A DNA stretch of 36,762 nucleotides from Bolinopsis microptera (taxonomy: Eukaryota > Ctenophora > Tentaculata > Lobata > Bolinopsidae). Shown piece after piece: positions 17,540-28,627 of the stretch (position 1 is its first letter; each line of letters starts with the position of its first letter). The DNA is taken from the NCBI RefSeq assembly GCF_026151205.1, contig NW_026971777.1:1-36762 (forward strand), written 5' to 3'. The position numbers were made by a program, and so were the translations under genes. The notes under the pieces were generated by a model. The model saw only the letters and a program-made list of their open reading frames with translations, had not been told where the DNA came from and did not search any database.

Positions 17540-19570
17540 TAAATTTAAAAATTAACAAAAACCCTCAATTATGAAATTTAAATTTAAAAAAATTTACCGC
17601 CCCTGCGAAACTACTATTAGCTTGTCATTGGTTTCTAACATTTTTTCAACCACACGAGATCAGGGAACAAAGAAAACCCCACGTGTGGGGGAGCTACAAA
17701 CGGCCACCCCCAAATGCAAAAAAAATTCTTAGAAAAGCGGGGGGGGTTTTTTAACCCCTTCCCCCAATTATCAAGGACTCTTCAATTTGCCAAGATACCA
17801 TAACAATAAAATTTTTTAAATTTGGGTATAAAAACATGTGTCACAAACTAAAATTTAAAAAAAGGGAAAAAAGAATTCAATTTTTTCCATTTCAACTCAA
17901 CCCCTTTCTTTTGTATTCAAGTTCCTGTTAAATTTTAAAGGCCCCCAAAATATTTTTTCTTTGGGGGTAAATCAAAGTGTCATTGTTTAGGTCACAGGAA
18001 AAAGTAAAACTATATTTGAACCAGGGAGAAAACTTTTTCGTTTTTGAGGCGGCAATTAAAACAATCAACATTCAATTTTTCCCGGATTGGATTTGAAATT
18101 GATGAAAAACTATGAATTTAACAAAAAATTTAGACACTTCCAAATTGAACTACAACACCGCTTTTCCCCGTACTTTATAGATGAATTGAAAGAATGTACT
18201 ACAAAAAGTTCTGCCCAAATTGCAAATACAATAATTTAAAACTATTGGGATATTTTTTTGAAGTGCTAGTATGGTATTCCTTGAATCTAAAAGAGGGCTA
18301 TAAAACATGGGTAAAAATCCTTTAAACTTCTGATGGAGTAAATTTCTAAAGTTCCTAAAACTTTCACTGATGTCTAACTTTTTTTTTTATATTGAAAAGC
18401 TTAAGACTTAAAGGTATATGGTCAGTTCAACTGTTGATGTCCTAATCGGTGTAGTACAAAAAAATTGCACTAAACTTTTCTATATATCTATAAAAGTACT
18501 ATCTAAAATGTAAATTTCCTCAACAGGTTTTTTCCCGGTTTTTGAATTTTCAAGCCAAGCTGCCTTCACATGGAAAATACCATACGTTTAATTGGGGATT
18601 TGGTTTAAACATCATCCTAAATTTTGGCAGAGTTTTTATTTCTGTGTTTCAAGTATTTTGACCCAATATTAACCCAAGCGTGAAAAATTTTGTTGAAAAA
18701 TTTAACCCTAAAATAGTTCATTTCCATTAAAACTTCTTGAATTCGTTTTAAATGAATTTTTTCGATAAAGTTGGGTGGGGTTGGGGTTCCTACCGAAAAT
18801 GTGATAAGAAAAGCGTTTTATGGAATTTCAAAGTCCGGTTGTAAGTGGAATGAAAAAAATTCTCCACCAACACCATCATATCATTTGGATGGTTCAGAAC
18901 CATTTTTAAAAAGCCCGAGCAATTTTGGTTCCTTTTCCAACATTTTACAAAATTTTTTTCGCCAAGCTTGCCCCATAGTTCCGACCCTAAAAAAAATGCG
19001 TCTTTATGTAATCTTGGAAAAAAATTTTCTATTAAAAAGCTTCCTCAAGCATTTACTTTGGGAGATACATCAACATTTAAACGCAGTTGATTTCTGAGGT
19101 ATGGGTTAAAATAAAGAAAACAAAGCTAAAAGGGGGAGGTGGTGTTCTCATTCATTTCTTTTTTTGGAAATTTCAGAACGTTTAAAACTGAATGTCTACA
19201 TACTAAACGGATATACTTTACCGAGCGGTTTTATCGTCACAGAAATTTGATGTTTTCAACAATAATTCAACCATACCCTTTTGGGAAAACCCCTTGAATC
19301 GGATCAAAATGTTTTGAAAAAAGAACCCTTTTGGTATCCACCAAGAACCCCAACCTTCCATCATATGTGGGTTTCCCCCGAGAAGATAAAAATATTTTTG
19401 GGGATTTCAAAATATCTGGTATTTCCTACAACGTTTACTTGAAAATTTTTTCAAAACATTCTACCAACAACTATATTACAAATGTAAGGAATGGATTTCA
19501 GATGCCCCGGGGTTGCCAGTGCAAATGTTTAGGTCCCCCAATCCAGATATTGTGCCAAGGGAAAATGTAG
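17540..19570 (+). pseudogene. Unassigned broken coding region, plus strand, convergent with PolB
   Basis: Coding-like pieces on the plus strand include FNKKFRHFQIELQ and SPYFIDELKECTT (about 18120-18210), the 18771-19097 frame (KAFYGISKSGCKWNEKN) and the 19331-19570 frame (YITNVRNGFQMPRG, ending CQGKM). Frame changes at homopolymers separate them, as in the integrase. The block ends about 120 bp before a poly(A) signal and about 180 bp before the PolB stop. Size and position leave room for a 500-650 residue Polinton gene, possibly a second capsid protein, but no diagnostic motif was recognised. Confidence 0.3.
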
Positions 19571-19691
19571 GGTATAAAAATTTTATTGAAACTTAATTTT
19601 TTTTTTTGGTGTTTTTTTGATTTGTTGGAATTTTGATTTAGTTGATTGTTTTTAGATTTTGTTATTATCATTTCGTTTTAATTTTTAAACG

Positions 19692-19711
19692 AATAAAAAT
19701 GCGACTTTATT
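19692..19711. terminator. Bidirectional poly(A) signals between PolB and the plus-strand block
   Basis: AATAAA on the plus strand at 19692-19697 and on the minus strand at 19711-19706. The second lies just beyond the inferred PolB stop (19754). The arrangement mirrors the one at 11432-11448. Confidence 0.55.
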
Positions 19712-19753
19712 TTGTATAACCTAAAATAAATAAGATACAACAAAAAAAATCAA

Positions 19754-22700
19754 TCAAATATCCTTATACCCCTATGAATTGTGCAAATTCATTCCTAAAA
19801 CAACCCCTTAATTCTACAAAACTTAGGCTATTCTCTCGATTGTTCATAAAAAATTTTTGATTTTTTGTATAGGGTGTTCTGAGTAATGTTTAAAAAATGA
19901 AAAGTCAGTTTCTACAAAAAAACATGCTTCATCCTTTTGCTATTTCTTTCACTCCCCGGCTCCATTTCGTTTTTTATCTGTAATAAGTAGCATTTGGGGT
20001 CTTCACCCCGCAAACTGTGGGTTTTTTGCAAATGCCCCTTTCGTCCCTTTAATCTAAAAAGTGAAAAAAATTAAATTCGGGTGCCTTCAACCCTAATTTC
20101 TACATTGATTTTTAATTTGATTTTGTGACTGATAAACTGCCCGGGGGGGTTTATTCTAATGGAATAGAGAAATGTTCACAGGGGAGTTTTAGAATCCCTG
20201 AAATTTGGGTATTTTTCCCAAAATTTTTCAGTAAATCGCCCTTTTTGATGTGGTATAGAAAAGTCGTGTCCGTAGCACAACTGAAATTTTTAAATTTTAA
20301 ATAGAAAAATAAGAACATCAGTAATGGTTGTTGTTGTTTCGTTAAGCTAGAATTGAGTAGAAAATAACCTCAATTTTCCCCGGAAACAGGTCGCATAACT
20401 TTTTTAATAAATTTATACATGTGGATTTTTTCAAGTTCCAAAATCACTGGAAAAAAGGCAATTACAAATGAGCTTGCAAAATTTTTTTTGGAAAAAATGA
20501 TAAATTACGTATAAAGAAAGCGATCACATTAAAATCATTTAAACACCCTTTCCATGCCCGCTAAAGAGGTTTGTTTAACGTTATCTCAAGGTTGTTTGAC
20601 TCAAAAATGACGAGATTTTCGGATACAACGACAGCAGACTTTAGTTCAACTCTTTGAGAGAGGCGTTTGACTTGCTTTTCATTTGTTGCCAGGTCAAACT
20701 TTCGATATTTTCTAACGTTCTCACAGGTCTTGCCAAAGACACTGAAATTATCGATTTAGCAACAAAATTTTAAAGATTCGCGTTTTTCTGAAAATAGTAA
20801 AAATAACTTATTTTTTCCGTCAATAATCACCTGTTTATCAGAAGTTTAAAGAAATCCTTCTCAAACTTGTTTTGGGCTTCAATCCTCTTCATAGTATTTG
20901 TTTTTATATATTCAGCCATCCAAGAAGATTGGTAAAATGTCACAGCTCGATGTATCTTTTTGATAACAAGTCCTTGTTGTGTGTAAAACAGCAAGTTCTT
21001 GACATGCGTGACATAATTCGTTTTAGGTAAGACAGTTTGCGTGAGTCTGGTCTGGGTTGAATATGATATGTTGAAATCATCAAAAACTGCCTCGTCTCCT
21101 CACTCAGCATATCCTTTGTTATAGATAACCTCTCCGGAGCCAAGGGATAATCTCTGTGACTCGAATGAAGTGAGTCAGGGTATTCTAAGTCAACCTGTAA
21201 AAATTTAGAATAAATGTAATGAAGTCAGAAACATTACACTATATAGTCTTGAAATAATTAAGTAAACTCTTAGCTAACCTCCAAAATCATCCCTGTATCA
21301 CCATTAACGTCGATCTTTGTGACATCCAGAGAGGATATCTCTTGCTCAGTCAACCATTTAAAATCTTTGTGGGGCAGCTTCATTTGCATGCAATACCTGC
21401 AGAGGAAAATAATGATATTGAAAGCATGGTGCATGGTTGAAAGCATGGTGCAGACCTAAACTAACCATCCTTATCTACCCCGATCCAGTTTACAAACCTT
21501 GTAACAGAGACCAGATAAGGCTAAACAGAATGTAGTTAATATGATTTACACTTAATTGAGTTACACTTGCCAGTTAATTTATTTTAAAACTTACCCGTAC
21601 AGGTTATTACAATCTGTGTAGAAAATCGATGACTGAGGCATTTGATCGTTATATCTTTGTAGACCTCTGTTGTTAGCTGTGGCTAGACGTTTGAAAACTG
21701 TGCTGCAACCTCCTCTCATTCCTGAAAAATCCTTAATCAATATTCAAGTGAGTTCAAAAGGTTTCTGTATTTTTATTAATATGAAAAACATGAAGAAATA
21801 ATCTACTCCCTACATTAGGAAACTAACCTTTTTCAAAGAATTCATACATGTTCACATCTGTCAACAATTCTAACTCAACATTCGTTAGATGCAACATAGC
21901 GTCAAACGAGTAGCTTGGTGAACTTATGTAATACGCTGGATCTATAGCAAACATTTCAAGACCCAACCGTCTGTAGTCCTCAAAGACACATGCTAGTATC
22001 AAAACATCCACTCTGAAGCATGAATTTAGATTAGGCAGGAAAATATCATTCAACTCGTAAGCTTATCAAAATTCTAGAAGGAGGGAATTCAAGGTTACAT
22101 ATCAAACTCATGCGATTTCTTGAGTATAATCGCGAAAGGGTTACATGATAGGCTATTAAAATAAGAGCATTAAAATGTAATTAATGTTTCACCTCAAGTA
22201 CAAATCGTGAAGTTCCCCTAAAGTAGTTATATTGAAGATTTTGCAAATTCTTAAGAGTGTGTCATAATCTTCGTCAGACAAATCTTCATCGGTGAGTTTG
22301 TTGAAAAACGCTGGTTTACCAGGAATTGGCTCCTCGAATCTGTCAAACCCGTCTATATAGTCGTAGGGGTAGATTAACTTTTGCAACACACATCGAAATT
22401 GATCATCGAGGGGGAATTCGTTTCGCATTAGATTAAACCCATCCAAGCCCCTCTGTCGCAAGCTTTTGCAGAGATTATCTAGACTGCCAACGAGGTGACT
22501 CATTGAATCATGGACTATGAATCTTTGGGTCTTAATCTGGGTATATTTCTCAGCAGTATTGGCAATAACCTCTATGGTACCTGTTCTCTTGTCATCAGCT
22601 AAAGCTGTTAGAATGAAATGATTGTCGTAACCCTTCCCATTGTGAAAGTAGACAAACAACCTCTTTTGTTGACAAGCCTTCAAATTACATTGAGAATGAG

Positions 22701-24879
22701 CGGCACCACGAAATGAACCTGAATAAGATGTCACATTAGTGATAATCAATTTTAGATTTATATTTCAATTGTAAACGTTTGTATTAATCAATAGTATAAG
22801 TTAACTTATCAACCTGAAATATGACAGTGATCGCGAACAACAGGATTGTTCAAATCGCTCCAAATTAAGCTTTGTTTACAGATTGAGCAGTTGGTTGCTG
22901 TTTGAAATTGCACCATGTTATCGTCTGTGAACTCCATCGGTTTCACCTCGTTGAGTATATCCTCTATGTCGTAACACTCATTTATCAAACAGTCTACAAA
23001 CTTTGCGGCTGCGTCTTCACCTCTATATAACTTCAATGGTCTACAAAGAACATCATGAGGTGACACGATCATGTATGCGAACCCTGTTGGTTTTTGTTCA
23101 GCGATGTTTGAGCTTTTTGAACCGGTGCTCTCGTTCATGCTGATCTGATAGGCTTCAAAATCGGCATACATGACCACAGGACAGGGAAATTTGTATTGAA
23201 AGTTTTTGAATTTCAATACAGGGTCTTCAGGCATGAAGACAGAGGGTTCTCCTGTCTCACAGAACGTTGCATGCTTTTCAAAAAAACGTTTGGATGTGAA
23301 CCTTCTAAAACATCTTTCACATGTCAACATTCTTTTCTCGTATTTCGTGACCAATCTCAAAAATGTTGATAGGGATTTGATCAGAACATAATGTGTTTTA
23401 TTTCTTTCTGTCAAACTGATAAGATGTACTATCCTCTTAAACTTGAAGTTCGTCGTGTAAATGGGGAAAATGTGTGTTCTTGGCTCACTCTCACTGTAAC
23501 CAAAAACATTGACGGATATACCTGAAAATCGTAGTTGATATAAGAATAAAGATAAATTTAAAAATATTATGAATGTGTAATTAGGAAAGTTGCTTTATTA
23601 TATGGATAAAGGGACTTACAGGTTTGTTTCTCAAACAGGGGGATGTCCTCCAACCGTTTTGGTGCGTTGATTCCTGCGGGTACAAGTATCATTTTCTATT
23701 CTTCACTAAGCTTTAGATATTCACTAGATTATTACAGTCACGTGATGGTTGCATATGTTATAATTGTTAATATTTGATATATACCTGTCGTGATTAGTTT
23801 CTTGACATAACGCTTATAGAATCCTGGTCGTGTTGGGTTTCTATCAGGTCTTTTCAAAGCAGCCACAATACAATAAAGGAATGATTTGTCATCTTTATTC
23901 CGTATGTTCAACAGACATCTTCTCTTTTTCAACGGTTTGGGAGTTGGTAAGTAAGTCGACATTCTAGAATTTAAGAGAGTTTATATAATGTTATATAGAG
24001 TGTTATATATAACATGGTTAATTACATTCTTAAATCACGTCATAATTCAAACTAAAACGCAATATGTCTTCTATCTCCATTTTAAATTTCAATCACTCTT
24101 GTTATTGATTTGTGGTTTTAAACTATTGAAAGTTCTTAAAGTTAATTGAAATTAGTAAGATATAAAACAACAATTTTCAACATTATAGTGATCCCTATAT
24201 AGACCTTTAATCAATCACTCAATCAATCATCCTGATACAGGGTTGTACTTTATGACCAGCACTGTAACCATTGGCCATCGTCTCCATATCCAACCGCTAC
24301 CTGTTGAGATTAATTGTAGTAATCTTTGTATCTGCAATTTTAACGTAACTCAACTTGGTTTAATTAGGGTCAAGGTAGTTGGAGGTTAATGAAATAAAAA
24401 TTAGAAAACTTTACCAACCCATTCCTTGAAAAGACTCGTATGAGTTCAAGAGTTTATTTCGAACTTCATTGATCATCTCATCCTTATTTGATGATCTCAG
24501 GCACACAGTTGTTCGTGTCTTGAAACCAAATGTCTGCTCTTCACCGTTTATATGTTTCTGTAAATGAAATATATCAACTTCTATTTATCTATATTTTTTC
24601 TTGTTAAACCACTTCTTTTTGATTTGAAAGTTTCCTTATCACTATTTTAACAGATTGTTAGTAGCAAATCAAATACCTGAAATACTCCGTCCAAAGTGAC
24701 ATGGAACTTGAAACAGTTCCGTCGTTGTATGGAGTGCTCTATTATCGTGTCAACACCCCCAAGAGCACCTCCAACCCTTCTTCGGGGGTTCCGTTGAACT
24801 GTGTTTCAGGGGCTCTAACCTTAAATTCAATGACAGAGTCATTCAAGGCTCGTGTTACATTAAAAGTCAGTTCGCTCAT
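19754..24879 (-). pseudogene. POLB: Protein-primed family B DNA polymerase (Polinton PolB), about 12 exons
   Basis: Replicates the element. Inferred exons (minus): 24879-24677, 24557-24419, 24300-24231, 23963-23785, 23673-23620, 23521-22814, 22718-22193, 22012-21828, 21721-21595, 21396-21279, 21194-20831, 20741-19754. Most introns are 56-240 bp with GT..AG ends and codon phases that agree. Motifs in order: GSGW (24295), LLNIRNKDDKSF (about 23900), a finger CERC...H...C, exonuclease YADFEAY (about 23158), CSICK with RDHCHISG (about 22830), GMRGGCS and YTDCNNLYG (about 21610, palm Asp), FGKTCENVR (about 20735), and a TDT remnant near 20270 where the second palm motif is expected. Frame changes: about 24780 (exon 1), about 21060, and many below 20570, where homopolymer damage begins. 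The exon 3 donor is not canonical. Confidence 0.92.
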
Positions 24880-24915
24880 GCTAATAGTTTTGTGATAAGA
24901 GGTCTGTTTTTAAGC

Positions 24916-24924
24916 CTTTATATA
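24916..24924 (-). promoter_or_regulatory. TATA box upstream of PolB
   Basis: The minus strand reads ACTATATAAAGGC about 40 bp before the PolB ATG (24879). It is a strong TATA-box match at the right distance for a short 5' leader, and the best core promoter seen in the element. Confidence 0.6.
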
Positions 24925-25388
24925 GTACTAAGTATTTTATAACCGATCCGCCGTATTTAGTAACCTCTGCATTGGAAAATAAAAATATAAGTCAAAAAGT
25001 AGAGTAAAATAAAATGCAGAGAACGGGGTCACCTCGTGAAGGATGTGGCTATTCACCACCTACGGGCGGTCTTTTTTCTGTGAAAACTGGTTCATATTAC
25101 AGAACCTTGACGCAAATTCACCCCCTGCAGCTGATCAAAGTTTTAAAATGATAAGAATATTAGAAAAATAAAGTAACGACCAGCTGAGGAAGGCAAATTT
25201 TCCCCAAAAATAAAAAAAGAAAAAAGTATGGTTAACCATTTAAAAATAGATAGCAAGAAAAGATAGTAGCAAAATGTGTAATAAGATAATATTTAAAATT
25301 AAAATAGAATAACAAGTAAATTCAAACAGTAGTATAACTAGAGAAAAAAAGTAAACGAAGAGAGTGCTCTCCTATTACATTAAATATA

Positions 25389-25402
25389 GTGGGAATTCCC
25401 AC
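25389..25402. promoter_or_regulatory. NF-kB/Rel-type palindrome, site 1
   Basis: GTGGGAATTCCCAC is a perfect 14 bp palindrome whose core GGGAATTCCC fits the Rel consensus GGGRNWYYCC. It lies about 510 bp upstream of the PolB start. Binding is inferred from sequence only. Confidence 0.35.
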
Positions 25403-25550
25403 CTAATTTAATCCTTTTATCTTTCAGTACTAGTGGTTTCATTATTATAATTATCAGTGATGATAATAACATTGAAGCAGTATGAATTGCAAACAGTCAT
25501 TTTTCAATTTTTGGAATTAGAGAGAATACTCTCTTATTTTGTTATATTTA

Positions 25551-25564
25551 GCGGGAATCCCCGC
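25551..25564. promoter_or_regulatory. NF-kB/Rel-type palindrome, site 2
   Basis: GCGGGAATCCCCGC repeats site 1 at 162 bp distance. Core GGGAATCCCC also fits GGGRNWYYCC, and the outer pair has changed from T:A to C:G on both arms, so the dyad is kept despite divergence. Confidence 0.35.
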
Positions 25565-25796
25565 CTTGCTGGAACCCTTTGCTTACAAGCGATCTTACCA
25601 TTATCTCACACAAACAATGCCCAGCCGTATCATGAGATAGTCAGATTTGTAGCCTTAAACTACAATCCGGTCCACATCCATTGGGGGCATTGGAAACACA
25701 AACTCGATAGAGCGGATGGGACCGTCTGCTTGTAAATTGCAATAAGATGATGATTGACTGTTTGCTCTTCATAGCTTCGTATCATTCTGTATTAAA

Positions 25797-28469
25797 TATA
25801 ATTTGACTCATGCTGCACAGTGTGATAGTCAGGCTACCAGTGATTTAGCAGAGCTTTCGAATATCTTTCAGATTCTTATTTTCATATCTTTATTAAAATA
25901 TAATTTGACTCATGCTGCACAGCGTGATAGTCAGGCTACCAGTGTTTTAGCAGAGCTTTCGAATATCTTTCAGATTCTTATTTTTATATCTTTATTAAAA
26001 TATAATTCGACTCATACTGCACAGCGTGATAGTCAGACTACCAGTGATTTAGCAGAGCTTTCGAATATCTTTCAGATTCTTTATTTTTATATCTTTATTA
26101 AAATATAATTCGACTCATACTGCACAGCGTGATAGTCAGGCTACCAGTGTTTTAGCAGAGCTTTCGAATATCTTTCAGATTCTTTATTTTTATATCTTTA
26201 TTAAAATATAATTCGACTCATACTGCACAGCGTGATAGTCAGACTACCAGTGATTTAGCAGAGCTTTCGAATATCTTTCAGATTCTTATTTTTATATCTT
26301 TATTAAAATATAATTCGACTCATACTGCACAGCGTGATAGTCAGACTACCAGTGATTTAGCAGAGCTTTCGAATATCTTTCAGATTCTTTATTTTTATAT
26401 CTTTATTAAAATATAATTCGACTCATACTGCACAGCGTGATAGTCAGACTACCAGTGATTTAGCAGAGCTTTCGAATATCTTTCAGATTCTTTATTTTTA
26501 TATCTTTATTAAAATATAATTCGACTCATACTGCACAGCGTGATAGTCAGACTACCAGTGATTTAGCAGAGCTTTCGAATATCTTTCAGATTCTTTATTT
26601 TTATATCTTTATTAAAATATAATTCGACTCATACTGCACAGCGTGATAGTCAGGCTACCAGTGTTTTAGCAGAGCTTTCGAATATCTTTCAGATTCTTTA
26701 TTTTTATATCTTTATTAAAATATAATTCGACTCATACTGCACAGCGTGATAGTCAGACTACCAGTGATTTAGCAGAGCTTTCGAATATCTTTCAGATTCT
26801 TATTTTTATATCTTTATTAAAATATAATTCGACTCATACTGCACAGCGTGATAGTCAGACTACCAGTGATTTAGCAGAGCTTTCGAATATCTTTCAGATT
26901 CTTTATTTTTATATCTTTATTAAAATATAATTCGACTCATACTGCACAGCGTGATAGTCAGACTACCAGTGATTTAGCAGAGCTTTCGAATATCTTTCAG
27001 ATTCTTATTTTTATATCTTTATTAAAATATAATTCGACTCATACTGCACAGCGTGATAGTCAGACTACCAGTGATTTAGCAGAGCTTTCGAATATCTTTC
27101 AGATTCTTTATTTTTATATCTTTATTAAAATATAATTCGACTCATACTGCACAGCGTGATAGTCAGACTACCAGTGATTTAGCAGAGCTTTCGAATATCT
27201 TTCAGATTCTTTATTTTTATATCTTTATTAAAATATAATTCGACTCATACTGCACAGCGTGATAGTCAGACTACCAGTGATTTAGCAGAGCTTTCGAATA
27301 TCTTTCAGATTCTTTATTTTTATATCTTTATTAAAATATAATTCGACTCATACTGCACAGCGTGATAGTCAGACTACCAGTGATTTAGCAGAGCTTTCGA
27401 ATATCTTTCAGATTCTTATTTTTATATCTTTATTAAAATATAATTCGACTCATACTGCACAGCGTGATAGTCAGGCTACCAGTGATTTAGCAGAGCTTTC
27501 GAATATCTTTCAGATTCTTTATTTTTATATCTTTATTAAAATATAATTCGACTCATACTGCACAGCGTGATAGTCAGACTACCAGTGATTTAGCAGAGCT
27601 TTCGAATATCTTTCAGATTCTTTATTTTTATATCTTTATTAAAATATAATTCGACTCATACTGCACAGCGTGATAGTCAGACTACCAGTGATTTAGCAGA
27701 GCTTTCGAATATCTTTCAGATTCTTTATTTTTATATCTTTATTAAAATATAATTCGACTCATACTGCACAGCGTGATAGTCAGACTACCAGTGATTTAGC
27801 AGAGCTTTCGAATATCTTTCAGATTCTTATTTTTATATCTTTATTAAAATATAATTCGACTCATACTGCACAGCGTGATAGTCAGACTACCAGTGATTTA
27901 GCAGAGCTTTCGAATATCTTTCAGATTCTTTATTTTTATATCTTTATTAAAATATAATTCGACTCATACTGCACAGCGTGATAGTCAGACTACCAGTGAT
28001 TTAGCAGAGCTTTCGAATATCTTTCAGATTCTTATTTTTATATCTTTATTAAAATATAATTCGACTCATACTGCACAGCGTGATAGTCAGACTACCAGTG
28101 ATTTAGCAGAGCTTTCGAATATCTTTCAGATTCTTTATTTTTATATCTTTATTAAAATATAATTCGACTCATACTGCACAGCGTGATAGTCAGACTACCA
28201 GTGATTTAGCAGAGCTTTCGAATATCTTTCAGATTCTTTATTTTTATATCTTTATTAAAATATAATTCGACTCATACTGCACAGCGTGATAGTCAGACTA
28301 CCAGTGATTTAGCAGAGCTTTCGAATATCTTTCAGATTCTTTATTTTTATATCTTTATTAAAATATAATTCGACTCATACTGCACAGCGTGATAGTCGGG
28401 CTACCAGTGATTTAGCAGAGCTTTCGAATATCTTTCAGATTCTTTATTTTTATATCTTTATTAAATATA
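25797..28469 (+). repeat. Tandem array, 26 copies of a 102/103 bp unit
   Basis: The unit (ATAATTCGACTCATACTGCACAGCGTGATAGTCAGACTACCAGTGATTTAGCAGAGCTTTCGAATATC...) recurs at 25804, 25906, 26008, 26111, 26214, 26316 and so on to 28371. Lengths alternate between 102 and 103 bp through a T5/T6 choice in TTCTTATTTT / TTCTTTATTTT. Other variants are CAGACT/CAGGCT and GTGATTT/GTGTTTT. Units 1 and 2 are the most diverged and carry TGACTCATGC where the rest have CGACTCATAC. The copies are otherwise almost identical, so expansion is recent. The 102 bp units keep a frame open for a few copies; this is not a gene. Confidence 0.98.
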
Positions 28470-28627
28470 CTTTATAAATGTTATTATTTTTATTTCAAGT
28501 ACATGGACTCATGTTGTAACTAGAAGGGGAAAGAAACATTTTAGAATTAGTATTACAAAATATGATTACAGTAAATTGAGATCACGATAGTTAATTCTTT
28601 GAATTATAGCAAAAATATCTTTATCAC
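28470..28627. other. Spacer between the tandem array and the spliced gene
   Basis: AT-rich sequence with no ORF or repeat that I can see. It carries the 3' flank of the minus-strand gene ending at 28628. Confidence 0.5.

Larger units (their letters stand above)
24945..25796. other. Right-arm spacer upstream of PolB: short ORFs and paired palindromes
   Basis: No recognisable gene. Two small plus-strand frames are present: 25014-25151 (45 codons, MQRTGSPREGCGYSPP...) and 25460-25735 (91 codons, ending in an aromatic/His-rich NYNPVHIHWGHWKHK segment). Neither has a recognised relative. Two diverged copies of a ~75 bp block (about 25345-25420 and 25505-25580) each hold an AGAGAG..CTCTC inverted repeat followed, 29-31 bp on, by a GGGAAT-centred palindrome. 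Confidence 0.5.

Noticed and set aside
25014-25151. 45-codon frame as a gene
   Set aside because: Short, isolated, no recognised relative and no clear expression signal; listed only as content of the spacer.
25803-26108. 101-codon frame across the first tandem-array units
   Set aside because: It repeats a 34-residue unit because the first copies are 102 bp; the 103 bp units break the frame, so it is not a gene.
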